Source: Isoperla grammatica
Taxonomy: Eukaryota; Arthropoda; Insecta; Plecoptera; Perlodidae
Length of the DNA: 64,000 nt
NCBI GenBank assembly: GCA_945910005.1
Contig: OX246738.1
Location: 21,354,186 to 21,418,185, forward strand
Direction of reading: 5' to 3'
The notes beneath the pieces are model-generated. The model made no database searches. It worked only from the letters and a program-made list of their open reading frames with translations, and was not told the DNA's origin. Below are positions 42,101 through 49,852 of the stretch, piece by piece; positions within the stretch are counted from its first letter, which is position 1, and every line of letters begins with the position of its first letter. The position numbers and the translations under genes were made by a program.

Positions 42101-45100
42101 AGGCTTCGAACACCATCGACGACTGAGCGATAAGTAACCAACTTACTAGTGTTTTTTCTTTTCCTTGCCAAAAGTATTCTTATATTCTAAACTTGCAAAG
42201 ATTAGGCCTCCGTTAGATTTTATTTCAATGCCCACATCCATAAAAATCCTGCTTTTATACATTATAATAGCAAATAAGAGAAAAAATCGTAAATTACCAT
42301 GCTCAGTAATATTACCAATTCCAATGTGACCGGTAATTTTGCATCTCTACAAAAACATAATATTACATGCATTCCAGTCTACGAAAACCAGCACAAAGCT
42401 ATTATGTATATACTAAAATAATAATAATTACAATAGTCAATGCATAGTGAATGACGATACAATCATAATGCTCCGTTACACAATAAGCTGATAACAATGT
42501 GTTATTATGTTATGTTACAGTCACCCGGCTCAATGCGGCAGCGCCACCCGTTGGAAGATTACGACCCCAACTCACAAGATAGTGGCTACAGCACTAGCTT
42601 TCCGGACAAGGACAGTGGTTTTCGGTAAGTGTACTTTCATTTGTTTTCTCAGTATGTAGTCTTCACCCAGAAGTAGAGTACTTTTTCTTAGCCATTGTAG
42701 TCGAGTATTGAGTATTGTAGATGTGATAGGTAGCCCTATGAATATCAAAATTTACAACGTGATGAAATCATATTATTATGTTGTGCCCAGGGCTAGAATT
42801 TGATATTTTTATAAAATTGAAAATTTTACAATAAGCCTATGTTTTTACAAACTTATAAAATGATATTTAACAGGAAAATATGACCAAATAATGAATGTAT
42901 TTATTTATTTATTTTTCAAATTAAATTGAGCATGAGGTCTACTTAGCCTATATATATCCTATGTGTGTCACACGCAAAAACTTACTGACCCGAAATAAAT
43001 GTTAAAATATACACGCACAATTTTAAAATGGTAAGTTACCAAGGCCACTTACTTTCAAGACCAATGAATTTTCGGAGTATAATTTATACTCCTTCCTCAG
43101 ACCCTCAGACCGAGGACAACCACAAACAACAGTTATCCTCCATCTGAGGAAGGAGTAGAAACTAGTATAGGCCTACTCCGAAAATTTGCCGGTTTTAAAG
43201 TAAGTGACCTTGGTGCCCTTCAAAAATTGTGTGTACCGGTATATATATATATAGTGTATACTTGGAGAGGCCAAAAGGCTGAGTTAATTGGAACTCAGAA
43301 CAAGATAAAACATGTTCTAGTGAGGGGAAAGGTACAGAAGGACGACAGCTTACCTGAGAATGTAGATAGGCCGCTTAGAGAAACGTATAGATGAGATTAA
43401 AATATTTACGGGTTATTCCGCCACATCCTACGTCCATATTGTGCCGACGTTTCAGGAACCTCATTGTCCCTATCTTCAGGGCGTCGAACTCCAACTCCCA
43501 AAGACGCCCTGAAGATAGTGACCATAAGGTTCCTGAAACGTCGGCACAATATGGAGTTAGGACGTGGCGGAATAACCCGCAAATATTTTAATTTTATTGT
43601 TATAAATCCTGGCCACGAAAGTTTTAGTGTTTTAATAATATATATTTATATGTTCTTCTACTCACGCTGAGTGATCAAGACCACTAGTTGGCCGAAACGT
43701 CTCAGTTTATTTGTCTTCTCATCTATATGTTTCTCTAAGCGACCTATCTACTTTCTCAGGTAAGCTGTTGTCCTTCGATACCTTTCCCCTCACTAGAACA
43801 TGTTTTATCTTGTTCTGAGTTCCAATTATATATATATGCCTAGTTATGATTCCTCCGGTGTAAAGTGGAGAGTAAATTTTGCTTGACAAAGGGTGGAATG
43901 GCAGAGTCGAGTTAAGTATATGATTTGTTTATGGTTGCTTTTGAGTTTGTTCTTCTTATGGAAAATAATAGCATGTAATAAAACAATAACATATAGCAAC
44001 AAATCATGTAGAGCCTACTTAACTTGACAGTTGTCTGTGCATATCGCCCTTAGTGCGTCAGAGTTTGATCACCACTGAGATATATTAAAAACGTAGGCCT
44101 ATATGCTTTATAAAGTTAAAATTGTAAATGTTATGTTTACTATAATAATTTTATAATAAATCATGTCAATAACTTAATACCACTTGAAATGTAGAAACTA
44201 AAACTTTTAAAAACGTCCATAAGGTTAATGAACGAATGAAACATCATGCATTTTTTAGTGTAACATGGAAATCATAGATTTGAATATTTAAAATCTATTT
44301 TGTTTGTAGGCCATGGGAGGGACAACTTCTTCAAATTTTAAAAATTGTGAAATTCAGTTGTTTAAGTTTATAACAAAATTACTTTCTATTGTGTTTAGAT
44401 TTGCAGAGCCTTTTGGTGTACCTCCTCGCAGGCAGTTTGTTGAGAAGTCACCGAGGAAAGAGAATTCGACCTCTCCAAGGAGACTGAACATGCAAATAAC
44501 GAACTCCCCTAATTTCTACAACAGCAACAGCAACAGTATGTCCTGTGGATCGGTCGGAAGTGATTCCATGGATGACCCTTTTCTGGAGCTATATGACAGT
44601 GACAAATATTCCGAAGATGCAAACTTACCATTTGGACTGAACAGTCTTCTAAATAAACCAATAGTCAAGGCTGAAAATGTGATTAACAATCCAATTTTTA
44701 ACGACGAAAATGCTGTTAGTAATGAATCCACCTTTTGCCGTGAAGAAAGACCTAGGATTAACTTCCATCGTAGTTTTTCTGTTGGAGATAACACCACACC
44801 TAACTCAAGTCGGGTAAGTCAGTTAAGATTTTCTTGTAATTTGTAATACAGACATGTAGCATTCACCATTATTTTCTCATTCATAGGTTTTTTGTGCTAA
44901 GTATTTCCCACTACTGGTTCAACCATTTAGTAGTCAAGCAGCAATAGTAGTAAGGGCAGTAACTGAAAACATTGACACAAAATATGGTGAAACTAAAACT
45001 GAATTATTTTTATTATTATTTTTATTGTCTTTGGGTAGCAATCGTTGTAAAAATGGATCCTGGCTGGGAATTGAACCTAGAACTCTGGGTTAACATGGAC

Positions 45101-48100
45101 AGCAACATGGCAGTCTTCTGTTTGATGTTCATCATTGTGGCAACAACCAATACGTAGCAATTTTGAGTAAAGGTTAGGTGGACAGGTAGAGCCAGTGGTA
45201 CTGGGTTCGAGCCCCAGGCTTGGAACACATTTTCCGACAATTAAGTTAAGTATGCAACTTATGCCAACTGCAACTTTGTCCCTTAAAGCAGCCTATTTAG
45301 CAATGATATTCTCAATATTTAACGTACCATACTTACTGTACAGCTTGCAGTCTAGAGTGCAACAAGAGGTTATGTTAGGCTAACATTGATTAGGAAATAA
45401 CTGCTGTAGGGCAGGGCCTTTCACTTGTACATTATAATATGTAACTGTAGTCTTTTTTTTTTCCTCTTATGCAATGATGACCTTTCAGCCATTCATTTAT
45501 ATACTAATGTGTTTTATTTAGATGATAGACCACAAGTTACAATAGTTATAAGTTACTGTTTGCCATTTTTCCCATTACACAATATGATCAATTTCATCAT
45601 TCAGAACTCAGATTAAAAAGCACAAAAACAACTAGTATTGCACACTCCTTAGAAACTTTCATAGCTACCAAGTACCAACTAATACAATGTGCCTGTACTA
45701 TACCATATGGCTGTTTTTTCTTTTATGCTCAAGTGCATTGTGCTGTTTGTTCCTAGGCTCGAAGCTGTCTGTTCAAGTCTTCTAATGTCTCTCCTAAAAG
45801 TAAACCCAGCTACAAGCAAACACCAGACAATGCGTCACATCCCTTTGAGACGGTGCGGTGCGTCAAGCGTCCAGAACCTTCCTGTGATAATAGTCCTTCG
45901 AAAGCCAAACGGCGCAAATACAGCACACTACACAGCATATCGGAGAATGAAAACATCGTAGACTCGATCGTCACGGGATTTAACTTCAAGAGACAAGTAA
46001 AACTTCAGCGCAGTTATTCAGAAACTGAGGCTACAATTATGCATGCTGTACACAGATGTAAGTAAAAAGAAGGCAATAAAATACTGTGTGTAAAATGCTG
46101 CAAATTACTTTGTCACAAATTTTTCCAGAATGTGATAAAACATTATTTCCATATCATGCAAAAACATTCGTGAAATAAATCTAAATACTAGGTTGTCAGT
46201 TTATGTGAAAATAGTGATCAATAATCACAAATGTCTAGTCGATAATCATATCAAATTCATTTACAAATTCATAACATAGGCCTAGGTACTAAATGTGTTC
46301 AACACAAATAGGCCTACTGTAGCAGGTAGCTGAAAAAACATGAGAATTAACTTTTCTACTAGGAAAACGCTCTGTTTGACGCGTTGATAAGCGAGCGCGT
46401 CATTATCTACGAACTTTCTGGCGAAAAGATTTCAATGCTAATACAAACAACAATTAACAACAATTCAAGAATGCGCATTGCAAAAATGTTTCTAATTTCC
46501 ATAGCTATTATACTTCCCGACATTGTTGGATGCAGTGCAATATGCGTTGCTAAGAATTTTCGCTGTCATGTTTTCGCCGCGGTCCGCCACCGTTACTAAC
46601 AGTTATTGACAGCAATAGAAATGTAATTTCTGCCTCTAATATGTATCAAATCGCGTTTACATTAGTATATTCGTGACCGGACAAAAATTTACTATAAGAT
46701 AGCCACCTCACATTTTGCTGTTACTGTGTTTCAGAAATATATTTTCGAGTAACTTTTGTGTAACTTTGCCAATACTTATCAGATCGCCATTACATTAACA
46801 TATTCATAACCGGAAAAATCAATAGAAAAATCTGGCTATCTCACATTTTGCCGCCATTTTGTTTCAGAAAAATATTTCGCAGTAACTATGGTGTAACTTT
46901 GTAACTTTTCGAACGATTTTGCCTCAAAACTATACACCTTCAATCCACATCGAGGCTTGTGGATGGTCCAAATTTCAAGTTGATCGGACTTTCCGTTCGA
47001 CCGCTATCGACGGACATAAAAACAAAAAAAAAAAAAAAAAAAAAAAAAACACACAAAAAAAAACAGAACGAAGTGCCATAAGAGTCAAGTGGAGACGCTC
47101 GCTTCGCTTGCTTAAAAATTATTTTTTCTTTTTTTCTTATCTTTAAAATAGCATTTATATGAACATTTTTTATTATTGTGGGATTAGATATTATCCTGGG
47201 GCAATTGGTTACTGTCTAACTGGAAAAGTAGATGCAGTGGCCTACTGCATTTTACTACATGCACTGAATTTAATATTGTTGAGAAATCTGCAAACTGTCT
47301 CTGACAGTATCCCTAGTATAAAATTAGCTGGAGTATGTGACACAATGCCTCATGGCATGAAAAGAGTGACTTCACTGGTTAACACTGATCTGTCCTAATA
47401 GTACTGGTAATGTAGACCTACCTAGTAGGCCAAATATGGGTATTAAACTATTAATTTAATGGGTACATAGACAATTATCCTTGAAGATGATCCAAAAATA
47501 TTTAGTTTCAATTTACGTAATTTTGATCTTTTTTTAGTATGTTTCCGTTGATTCGCATGGCAATTGGCATTCAATCCATATGGAATTTTGAGACCCATCT
47601 AAGCTACATAATACTCCATGTGACAGTAGGCCTATCACGTACCAGCGTTTCAATATGATGCTAAATTGTAAATTTTAAATTCACCTAGCATGCTCTGTTA
47701 CCATGCAAGTTGGTTTTAATTTTGTTTAATTAAACATGGTTTGATATTATGCCTACATGAAAGCATTTATACTTACGTTTCCTGGGTTAGGTTATATTTT
47801 GTTGTTTTGTTTTCATTGCTTATCTTGTCCTGTTGCAGCATTTACTGAACCAGATCTCATTGGAGACTTCACAAAGCCATACCTATTACCGCTAGTGACC
47901 GGCCGTCATCAAGATCTCAAGACTATCTCACCTGACACGTTGTCTGAACTGATAAGTGGGAAGTTCGACGAAACAATCGTCACATACTCCATTGTTGATT
48001 GTCGCTATCCGTACGAGTTTGATGGAGGCCATATAAAAGGCGCTATAAATATTTATACCAGAGATCAGATGTTAAAACATTTTGTGGATGTTTGGAAGGA

Positions 48101-49616
48101 TGCAGGAAAATGTGAAACGTCATTGACTTCTGTAAAACGTAAACATATTGTGGTTTTCCACTGTGAATTCTCATCAGAACGAGGACCTAACTTGTAAGTA
48201 CTACATTTTTTACTGAAGTACTACTACACCCAGCCCACTATTAAAGAATTATTTTTACAAAATTATTCGGGATTTAGCATAGTAATTTTGAATTTTGATT
48301 CTCTTTCAAAAAGTATCTCAAATGCACAAATGGTATTAATAATGTTTTAACAAAGTTATTCACTCAGTGCCTAGTTTAAGTAGGTCTTGATCTTGACTAT
48401 AATAGCCTACATAGAACCATTGAAACATGAAAATACTTAAATTTTTAAAGGTTTTTGGCCAGTGACACTGAACATTGATTGTTCCTAAATATTCAGCCTA
48501 CCTGTGTTCCCCAATTACAGTAATAACTAATAAGACTTCGTTTTGCCATGTAATGCACGTTTCAAAACAAGTCTCCCACGAGATTGTTTCTGGAGTAAAT
48601 ATATACAGTACGTACTTGCATAAGATTTTTGTGTTCCTTTCTCCCCATTCCCAGCTATTGTCCGTAATGTGCATGCAGCCATTCTATTCTCAGTTTACCT
48701 CCGGTAGAGAATTGTTTTTATAAAATTATACTGGATTTAGCATAGTAATTTTAATTCTCCTTCAAAAATCATCTAAAATGGTACTAATGTTTTAACTTTT
48801 AACAAAGTTCATTCAGTACCCTTAGTAGGTCTTGATCTTGACTACTTTTTCTAAGGGTGCTAGTAATTATATAGAAATCAATTACTGTAGTATTGTCAAA
48901 CTTTTTAGCAACTAAGTTAGGCTAGAGTAAGATCGGTTTACACACTTTACTTTCCTAACATTTAATATTTTGTTCCACGCATATAGTTTTCCTAACTGTT
49001 TTACTCGGGATCGCTGCCATTGGCCAGATTTATAAAATGTTGCCTCTCATTGGCTGGGCTAAGAATTTTAGGTATATGAGCTAAGATTGCTGTGGTTTTC
49101 TTAAATTTTAGGAAGTTGTGTGAATGCCATAATGCTTTTGGCTTGATTGAGCTTTGTTAACCCTTAAATCTTGCATCTTAAATAAGTGAGTAAACCAACC
49201 TGTATGCAAGTATCTTGTTGTAGGTATTTTTTATATTGAAGGCTTACGTTCAGTTCAGTTCAAATTGGTCAGTTTTAATTATATCCCTTTGTCAATTGTT
49301 AATGGTATGTTACAATGGTAACAATGGTATGTACTGTATATGTTACAGATACCGCTTCTTGCGCAACTGTGACCGTGACCACAATAAGGAGTGTTACCCA
49401 GCTCTGTTCTACCCAGAGCTCTATCTGCTAGAAGGTGGCTATAAGAACTTCTTCCAAAAACACAGTCAGATGTGCGATCCTCAAGCATACCGACCTATGC
49501 ATCACCCAGAAAACGAAGGTGACCTGCGCCACTTCAGGGCAAAATCCAAATCTTGGAACGGTGACACCAAAAGTAGACTTGCTCTGCGGCATAATCTCAA
49601 GCGCTTAGGTCTTTAA
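16200..49616 (+). CDS. CDC25: Cdc25/String-type M-phase inducer phosphatase, spliced gene span
   Basis: Cdc25 removes the inhibitory phosphates from Thr14/Tyr15 of cyclin-dependent kinases and so triggers cell-cycle transitions. The gene is assembled here from exons at 16200-16242 (tentative), 40637-40814, 42521-42624, 44399-44813, 45757-46057, 47839-48193 and 49349-49616. All introns are GT-AG with agreeing phases, giving about 550 residues without the missing start. That is at or slightly above the usual 450-560 for the family. The order is a divergent Ser-rich regulatory N-terminus, a VKRPEP block, then the rhodanese-like catalytic domain with VDCRYPYEFDGGHIKGA and HCEFSSERGP. The sequence ends with TAA at 49614-49616. 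Identity of the catalytic half is secure. The 5' end is not: no initiator exon joined to 16200 was found, and an alternative initiator at 38500 fits as well. Confidence 0.9.
19400..19500 (+). repeat. tRNA-derived SINE-like head
   Basis: Contains an A-box-like TGGCCTCTGTGG and, about 45 nt downstream, a B-box-like GGTTCGAGTCC. The spacing suits an RNA polymerase III promoter, but no cloverleaf can be drawn, so I read it as a tRNA-derived SINE fragment and not a tRNA gene. Confidence 0.4.
20037..20380. repeat. MITE with internal duplication, TIR ACCTTGTTCACACTTTG
   Basis: The ends are inverted copies of ACCTTGTTCACACTTTG, followed by CCACTAACAGAAGTTA. Inside, the CGAACGTAGTTACGGCGCTA segment and the TGTTCACACT/GTGTGAACA ends occur twice (near 20150 and 20275; right-end units near 20322 and 20375). 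This indicates a partial tandem duplication or a nested insertion of the same family. It is non-coding. No clear target-site duplication is seen. Confidence 0.85.
21058..21131. repeat. Short imperfect hairpin
   Basis: ACAAATTACCA near 21070 pairs with TGGTAATTTGT near 21109, and ATACTG pairs with CAGTAT further out. About 70 bp in total. Possibly a tiny MITE. Confidence 0.5.
22794..22857 (+). repeat. SINE-like 3' tail, copy B
   Basis: Matches the tail at 14948-15005: CACCCCTGACGTCATAT, then GTCGAGTACGTCGTTGAATA and AATAATCAAAT. Same strand as the other copy. Confidence 0.6.
23955..23991. repeat. Perfect 16-bp hairpin
   Basis: CACATATTACTCAGAC at 23955-23970 is the exact complement of 23976-23991, with a 5-nt loop (TGGGT). 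No flanking terminator-like T-run is present. It may be a palindromic remnant or a structured element. Confidence 0.8.
24873..25090 (+). repeat. tRNA-derived SINE, family S1, copy 1
   Basis: Head GCCAGCGTAGTTGGCCGCG (A-box region), B-box GGTTCGAATCC at about 24966-24976, then TCATGTAGCG, CCTCATAATTACCCAC and the tail GTGAGACGTAAAGCCCA with ATCATCA. The complement at 27208-27393 aligns along its whole length, which defines the family and its ends. Internal RNA polymerase III boxes and a TCA-rich tail fit a tRNA-derived SINE. Confidence 0.82.
25091..26302. other. Intronic stretch with GC-rich patch and poly-G
   Basis: Contains a CpG-rich patch near 25700-25960 and an 18-nt poly-G run at 26015-26032. 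Open frames overlap on both strands here (61-114 codons) without a recognisable domain. Confidence 0.45.
26218..26270. repeat. Dispersed 50-bp repeat, copy 1
   Basis: TTCCTGGCGTTCTTTCACGC, followed by ATTCGTCAAGGCGGTCTTCC, is repeated with small changes at 33399-33450 in the same orientation. Probably a fragment of an unidentified interspersed repeat. Confidence 0.6.
26303..26490 (-). repeat. SINE-like repeat with ATTT tail, copy 3
   Basis: On the minus strand this reads a B-box-like GGTTCGATTC, then TGGAGCCATCATCGCAACA, AATGAAAATCAGTTCTTG and GAGTGGATACAAATTC ahead of a short ATTT tail. The GAAAATCAGTTCTTG segment also occurs at 38925-38945. It links the ATTT-tailed repeats to a tRNA-like head. 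Confidence 0.65.
27208..27393 (-). repeat. tRNA-derived SINE, family S1, copy 2
   Basis: Minus-strand copy of the 24873 element. Reading the complement gives GCCAGCGTAGTTGGCCGCGG, a B-box GGTTCGAATCC (27324-27334 on the + strand as GGATTCGAACC), then CATGAGACGTTAAGCC and an ATCATCATC tail. Full-length correspondence with the other copy. Confidence 0.85.
29166..29342. repeat. Inverted repeat around a poly-A run
   Basis: AACCAATTTTTAGGCTTTAT at the left (29168) is matched by the complement AAGCGTAAAGATTGGTTT at the right. Inner arms AAATCAACGTTT/AAACGTTGATTT flank a poly-A run of about 28 nt. Non-coding foldback. Confidence 0.65.
32200..32335 (-). repeat. tRNA-like SINE fragment
   Basis: The minus strand carries a B-box-like GGGGTCGAATCC with a CCTGGTTAAAC head region. 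No cloverleaf or full family alignment is possible within the window. Confidence 0.35.
33399..33450. repeat. Dispersed 50-bp repeat, copy 2
   Basis: Second copy of the repeat at 26218: GTTCCTGGCGTTCTTTCACA then CATTCGTTAACGCTGTCTTC. Roughly 85-90% identical by eye. Confidence 0.6.
33648..33990 (+). other. GC-rich open island of unknown nature
   Basis: A block markedly more GC-rich than its surroundings stays open in three overlapping + frames (33648-33887, 33733-33984, 33782-34033) and one - frame (33699-33947). I recognise no domain in any of them. It could be a decayed mobile-element coding fragment or an exon of an unrecognised gene. No convincing splice pair was found. Confidence 0.25.
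34166..34252 (+). repeat. 5S-rRNA-derived repeat (SINE-like or pseudogene)
   Basis: The string AGCATCGAAGTTAAGCAACA, then TCGGTCTAGGTCAG and GGTGGTGACCGC, follows the 5S rRNA core: the CGAAGTTAAGCAACNTCGG internal promoter region, GGTCAG and GGGTGACCGC. The preceding AAGCCGGTTCCC matches the CACCGGTTCTC part. The first quarter and the terminal stem are missing, and there is a short indel, so it is not a functional 5S gene. A 5S-derived SINE head or a retroposed 5S pseudogene both fit. Confidence 0.8.
35545..35672 (+). repeat. SINE-like repeat with ATTT tail, copy 4
   Basis: Contains GATGGTGTTCGAAGCCTACA, AGTCCCCCACTGCAAATCAG and ACTGAGTGGGTAGACTCTAA, ending in ATTTATTT. The complement at 42001-42135 is nearly identical over about 125 bp. 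Confidence 0.85.
35700..35868 (+). repeat. SINE-like fragment with ACGTCGTTAAA tail
   Basis: TAGCTCTGCCTGTCTTGAAA (compare CTGTCTGTCGTAAGGCG at 31285) is followed by GGCTACGTCGTTAAAACCAA. It ends where the hAT-like element at 35877 has inserted. Confidence 0.5.
35877..36588. mobile_element. Non-autonomous hAT-like element with perfect 8-bp TSD
   Basis: The ends are inverted: CAGGGGTGACGCTA at the left and TAGCGTCGCCACTG at the right. The exact 8-bp direct repeat ATCATGTA flanks both sides (35869-35876 and 36589-36596). Eight-bp duplications and CAG-starting ends are hallmarks of hAT transposons. The 712-bp interior has no transposase frame and carries subterminal C-rich and G-rich tracts, including a 19-nt poly-G at 36469-36487. 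The perfect duplication suggests a young insertion. Confidence 0.9.
36597..36720 (-). repeat. tRNA-derived SINE, family S1, 3' fragment
   Basis: The minus strand reads GATTAGCCATTATTGCACAA, ATATGAGACGTTAAGCC and a tail of ATCAATCAATCA. This matches the 3' half of the copies at 24873 and 27208. It begins directly after the right target duplication of the hAT-like element. Confidence 0.7.
37131..37806. repeat. Repeated GTGATAC/GTATCAC unit with poly-C spacers
   Basis: The segment CCCGTTGCCGATGTGATACA, then CTTGTATC and GTACAGA-AGGTATCACC, occurs at about 37134-37180, 37694-37736 and 37765-37806; a partial one is at 37196-37212. Each unit is internally palindromic (GTGATAC against GTATCAC) and is followed by a C-rich run. 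Between the first and last units lies sequence rich in CGCGAAA and GAAATTCGCG motifs. It looks like a diverged composite element. Confidence 0.7.
38355..38700 (+). promoter_or_regulatory. GC-rich island, possible alternative Cdc25 promoter
   Basis: After a 19-nt poly-G run at 38355-38373 the sequence becomes GC- and CpG-rich (GCCCGAGCTCGAAGCCGCGG) for about 300 bp, 2 kb upstream of the first secure Cdc25 exon. It includes initiator-like CAGTC sites and the candidate initiator exon at 38500. Composition and position only. Confidence 0.25.
38500..38555 (+). CDS. CDC25: Candidate alternative initiator exon of Cdc25
   Basis: ATG at 38500 opens a frame reading MSWDTVITDCCEVCDSCS with two bases left over before a GT donor at 38556 (AAG|GTAGGG). 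Joining to 40637 completes an Arg codon and keeps the Cdc25 frame. The donor is acceptable but not strong. The peptide has no similarity that I recognise. The alternative is the exon at 16200, with which it would be mutually exclusive. Confidence 0.2.
38915..39160 (+). repeat. SINE-like repeat and two (ATTT)n arrays
   Basis: The body CCACTGAAAATCAGTTCTTG, then ACTGAGTGGGTTGGAGACAA, precedes a pure ATTT array (about 38984-39047). After 45 bp of unique sequence a second ATTT array follows (about 39091-39160). Same SINE-like family as 35545. Confidence 0.75.
39363..39410 (-). repeat. tRNA-derived SINE, family S1, small fragment
   Basis: TTACGTCGTATTTTGGCTAC and GGCTAATCGAGACGAG match the 36610-36665 portion of the S1 family. 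Confidence 0.5.
40637..40814 (+). CDS. CDC25: Cdc25 exon, N-terminal regulatory region
   Basis: Acceptor TTTTTTTCAG|A and donor CAAG|GTACCG. The exon enters in phase 2 (one base completes an Arg codon), then reads 59 codons starting LLKGSVKLTNANREPGSLSR and ending STNMQVFSPVK. It is basic and Ser/Asn-rich, with no fold recognisable, as expected for the poorly conserved Cdc25 N-terminus. FSPVK provides an SP site typical of CDK or Polo-box regulation. Membership of the gene rests on phase agreement and frame continuity into the next exon. Confidence 0.8.
41151..41691. repeat. MITE-like element in Cdc25 intron
   Basis: The ends are inverted copies of AATAGGTTTGTTTGTTTTAC (right end AATAGGTTCGTTTGTTTTAC on the other strand). 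The subterminal regions carry repeated GTGTAGTGTTA/TACACTTTACACT motifs on both arms. 541 bp, non-coding. No clear target duplication. Confidence 0.82.
42001..42135 (-). repeat. SINE-like repeat with ATTT tail, copy 6
   Basis: Reverse complement of 35545-35672: on the + strand AAATAAATAAATTCACATTT, then AGTCCACCCACTTAGTAACT and TGTAGGCTTCGAACACCATC. High identity to the copy at 35545. Confidence 0.85.
42521..42624 (+). CDS. CDC25: Cdc25 exon with DSG motifs
   Basis: Acceptor TATGTTACAG and donor TTCG|GTAAGT. The exon enters in phase 0 and leaves in phase 2. It reads SPGSMRQRHPLEDYDPNSQD, then SGYSTSFPDKDSGF and a split Arg codon. QDSGYSTS and KDSGF resemble the DSG-type sequences used for ubiquitin-mediated turnover of vertebrate Cdc25A, although that role here is inference. 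The next exon continues directly with FAEPFGVPPRR. Confidence 0.88.
43037..43215. repeat. Foldback with paired CTGAGGA...GAAA motifs
   Basis: The left and right arms of about 65 bp are complementary: AAGGCCACTTACTTTCAAGA at the left against AAAGTAAGTGACCTTGGTG at the right. Each arm, read in the proper direction, carries CTGAGGAAGGAGTA followed by TACTCCGAAAATT. That is a stem-forming unit bounded by CTGAGGA and GAAA, similar in plan to the motif in the Penelope-like remnant at 56540. Confidence 0.8.
43288..43829. repeat. Composite nested inverted repeat (Penelope-like ends)
   Basis: The outer arms at 43288-43395 and 43720-43829 are complementary (GGAACTCAGAACAAGATAAA against its complement). 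Inside lies a second pair at about 43396-43489 and 43501-43590, complementary over roughly 90 bp. It contains GTTCCTGAAACGTCGGCACA, GACGCCCTGAAGATAGTGAC and a GCGGAATAACCCG block. The order CTGAAGA, short stem, GAAACGTC, GGCGGAATAACCCG, ATTTTAATTTTATT matches the tail at 56538-56660. This suggests inverted terminal fragments of Penelope-like elements, a group known for inverted end repeats. Confidence 0.75.
44399..44813 (+). CDS. CDC25: Cdc25 exon, central regulatory region
   Basis: Acceptor TTGTGTTTAG|A completes the split Arg codon; donor CGG|GTAAGT, phase 0. The 138 codons read FAEPFGVPPRRQFVEKSPRK and so on. They contain the Cdc25 landmark SMDDPFLELY followed by LPFGLNSLLNKPI, equivalent to the conserved acidic and LP-x-L-x-x-L-L blocks of family members. 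Near the end, FHRSFSVGD resembles a basophilic kinase/14-3-3 type site. The part upstream of 44399 that also stays open (from 44313) is intron, because the acceptor and the phase fix the start. Confidence 0.92.
45050..45240. repeat. Two tRNA-like B-box fragments in Cdc25 intron
   Basis: GGAATTGAACC near 45067 (minus-strand B-box GGTTCAATTCC) and GGTTCGAGCCCC near 45203 (+ strand) lie about 135 bp apart in opposite orientations. Likely remnants of two tRNA-derived SINEs. Confidence 0.45.
45757..46057 (+). CDS. CDC25: Cdc25 exon, pre-catalytic region
   Basis: Acceptor TTTGTTCCTAG and donor AGAT|GTAAGT; enters in phase 0 and leaves in phase 1. It reads ARSCLFKSSNVSPKSKPSYK, then VRCVKRPEPSCDNSP, KAKRRKYS and LQRSYSETEATIMHAVHR. 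The VKRPEP block and the RSYSETEATIM block are characteristic of Cdc25 proteins just ahead of the catalytic domain. KAKRRK is a plausible nuclear localisation signal. Confidence 0.93.
46642..46905. repeat. Tandem dimer of a ~130-bp unit in Cdc25 intron
   Basis: Two adjacent, diverged copies (about 46642-46770 and 46771-46905) share ATCGC-TTACATTA, ATATTC-T-ACCGGA, CTCACATTTTGC and TTTCAGAAA-ATAT followed by GTGTAACTTTG. It is followed by AAATTTCAAGTTGATCGGAC and a poly-A run near 47022-47048. Confidence 0.7.
47839..48193 (+). CDS. CDC25: Cdc25 exon, catalytic domain with active site
   Basis: Acceptor TCCTGTTGCAG, donor AACTT|GTAAGT; enters in phase 1, leaves in phase 2. It reads FTEPDLIGDFTKPYLLPLV, then the substrate-domain hallmark VDCRYPYEFDGGHIKGAINI and the active-site loop HCEFSSERGP. 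The catalytic Cys is encoded at 48162-48164 and the phosphate-binding Arg at 48180-48182, as in the Cys-x5-Arg signature. All landmark residues are intact, so the enzyme should be active. The frame open from 47757 upstream of the acceptor is intronic. Confidence 0.97.
48242..48847. repeat. Intronic direct duplication
   Basis: About 48242-48405 and 48710-48847 are diverged direct copies. Both contain GGATTTAGCATAGTAATTTT (GGGATTTAGC in the first), TTCAAAAA, ATGTTTTAAC, AACAAAGTT and GTAGGTCTTGATCTTGACTA in order. The unit is about 140-165 bp and the copies lie 468 bp apart, between the two catalytic exons. Confidence 0.85.
49349..49616 (+). CDS. CDC25: Cdc25 terminal exon
   Basis: Acceptor TATATGTTACAG; the first base completes a Leu codon after ERGPN. 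It reads YRFLRNCDRDHNKECYPALF, YPELYLLEGGYKNFF, CDPQAYRPMHHPENEGDLRH and FRAKSKSWNGD, ending RLGL and TAA at 49614-49616. YPELYLLEGGYK-FF and the C-terminal FRAKSKSW helix region are standard Cdc25 features, the latter being part of the CDK-docking tail. An antisense frame at 49279-49488 is a shadow. Confidence 0.97.
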
Positions 49617-49753
49617 TTCTTCGGTTATTTAGGTTTTATTAATGCAGACTGTATATTCGTATTATATCAGATTAATTGATCTGCTTCTCTTCAGTTAAAT
49701 AATTTTGATTGGCCAGTAGAAACATTATCTTTATATGTGATGGAATTATTACA
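49617..49753 (+). other. Cdc25 3' flank, presumably 3' UTR
   Basis: AT-rich sequence after the stop. No polyadenylation signal can be assigned with confidence; ATTAAA and AATAAA occurrences downstream lie partly inside the transposable element at 49754. Confidence 0.4.
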
Positions 49754-49852
49754 AAGGGATGGGCAAAACTATCGATTTTATCGATGGATAATCGATATCA
49801 CAGATTGAGAAAATGTTATTTTTATATTGGTATTAAATTAACTACTATAAAG

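Noticed and set aside
44313..44398. Earlier start of the 44399 Cdc25 exon at an upstream ATG
   Set aside because: The acceptor at 44397-44398 and the phase-2 donor of the previous exon fix the exon start; the upstream part is AT-rich intron.
47757..47838. ATG-initiated N-terminus before the catalytic exon (looks like a signal peptide)
   Set aside because: It is intron read-through ending in a polypyrimidine tract and CAG; the real exon begins at 47839.
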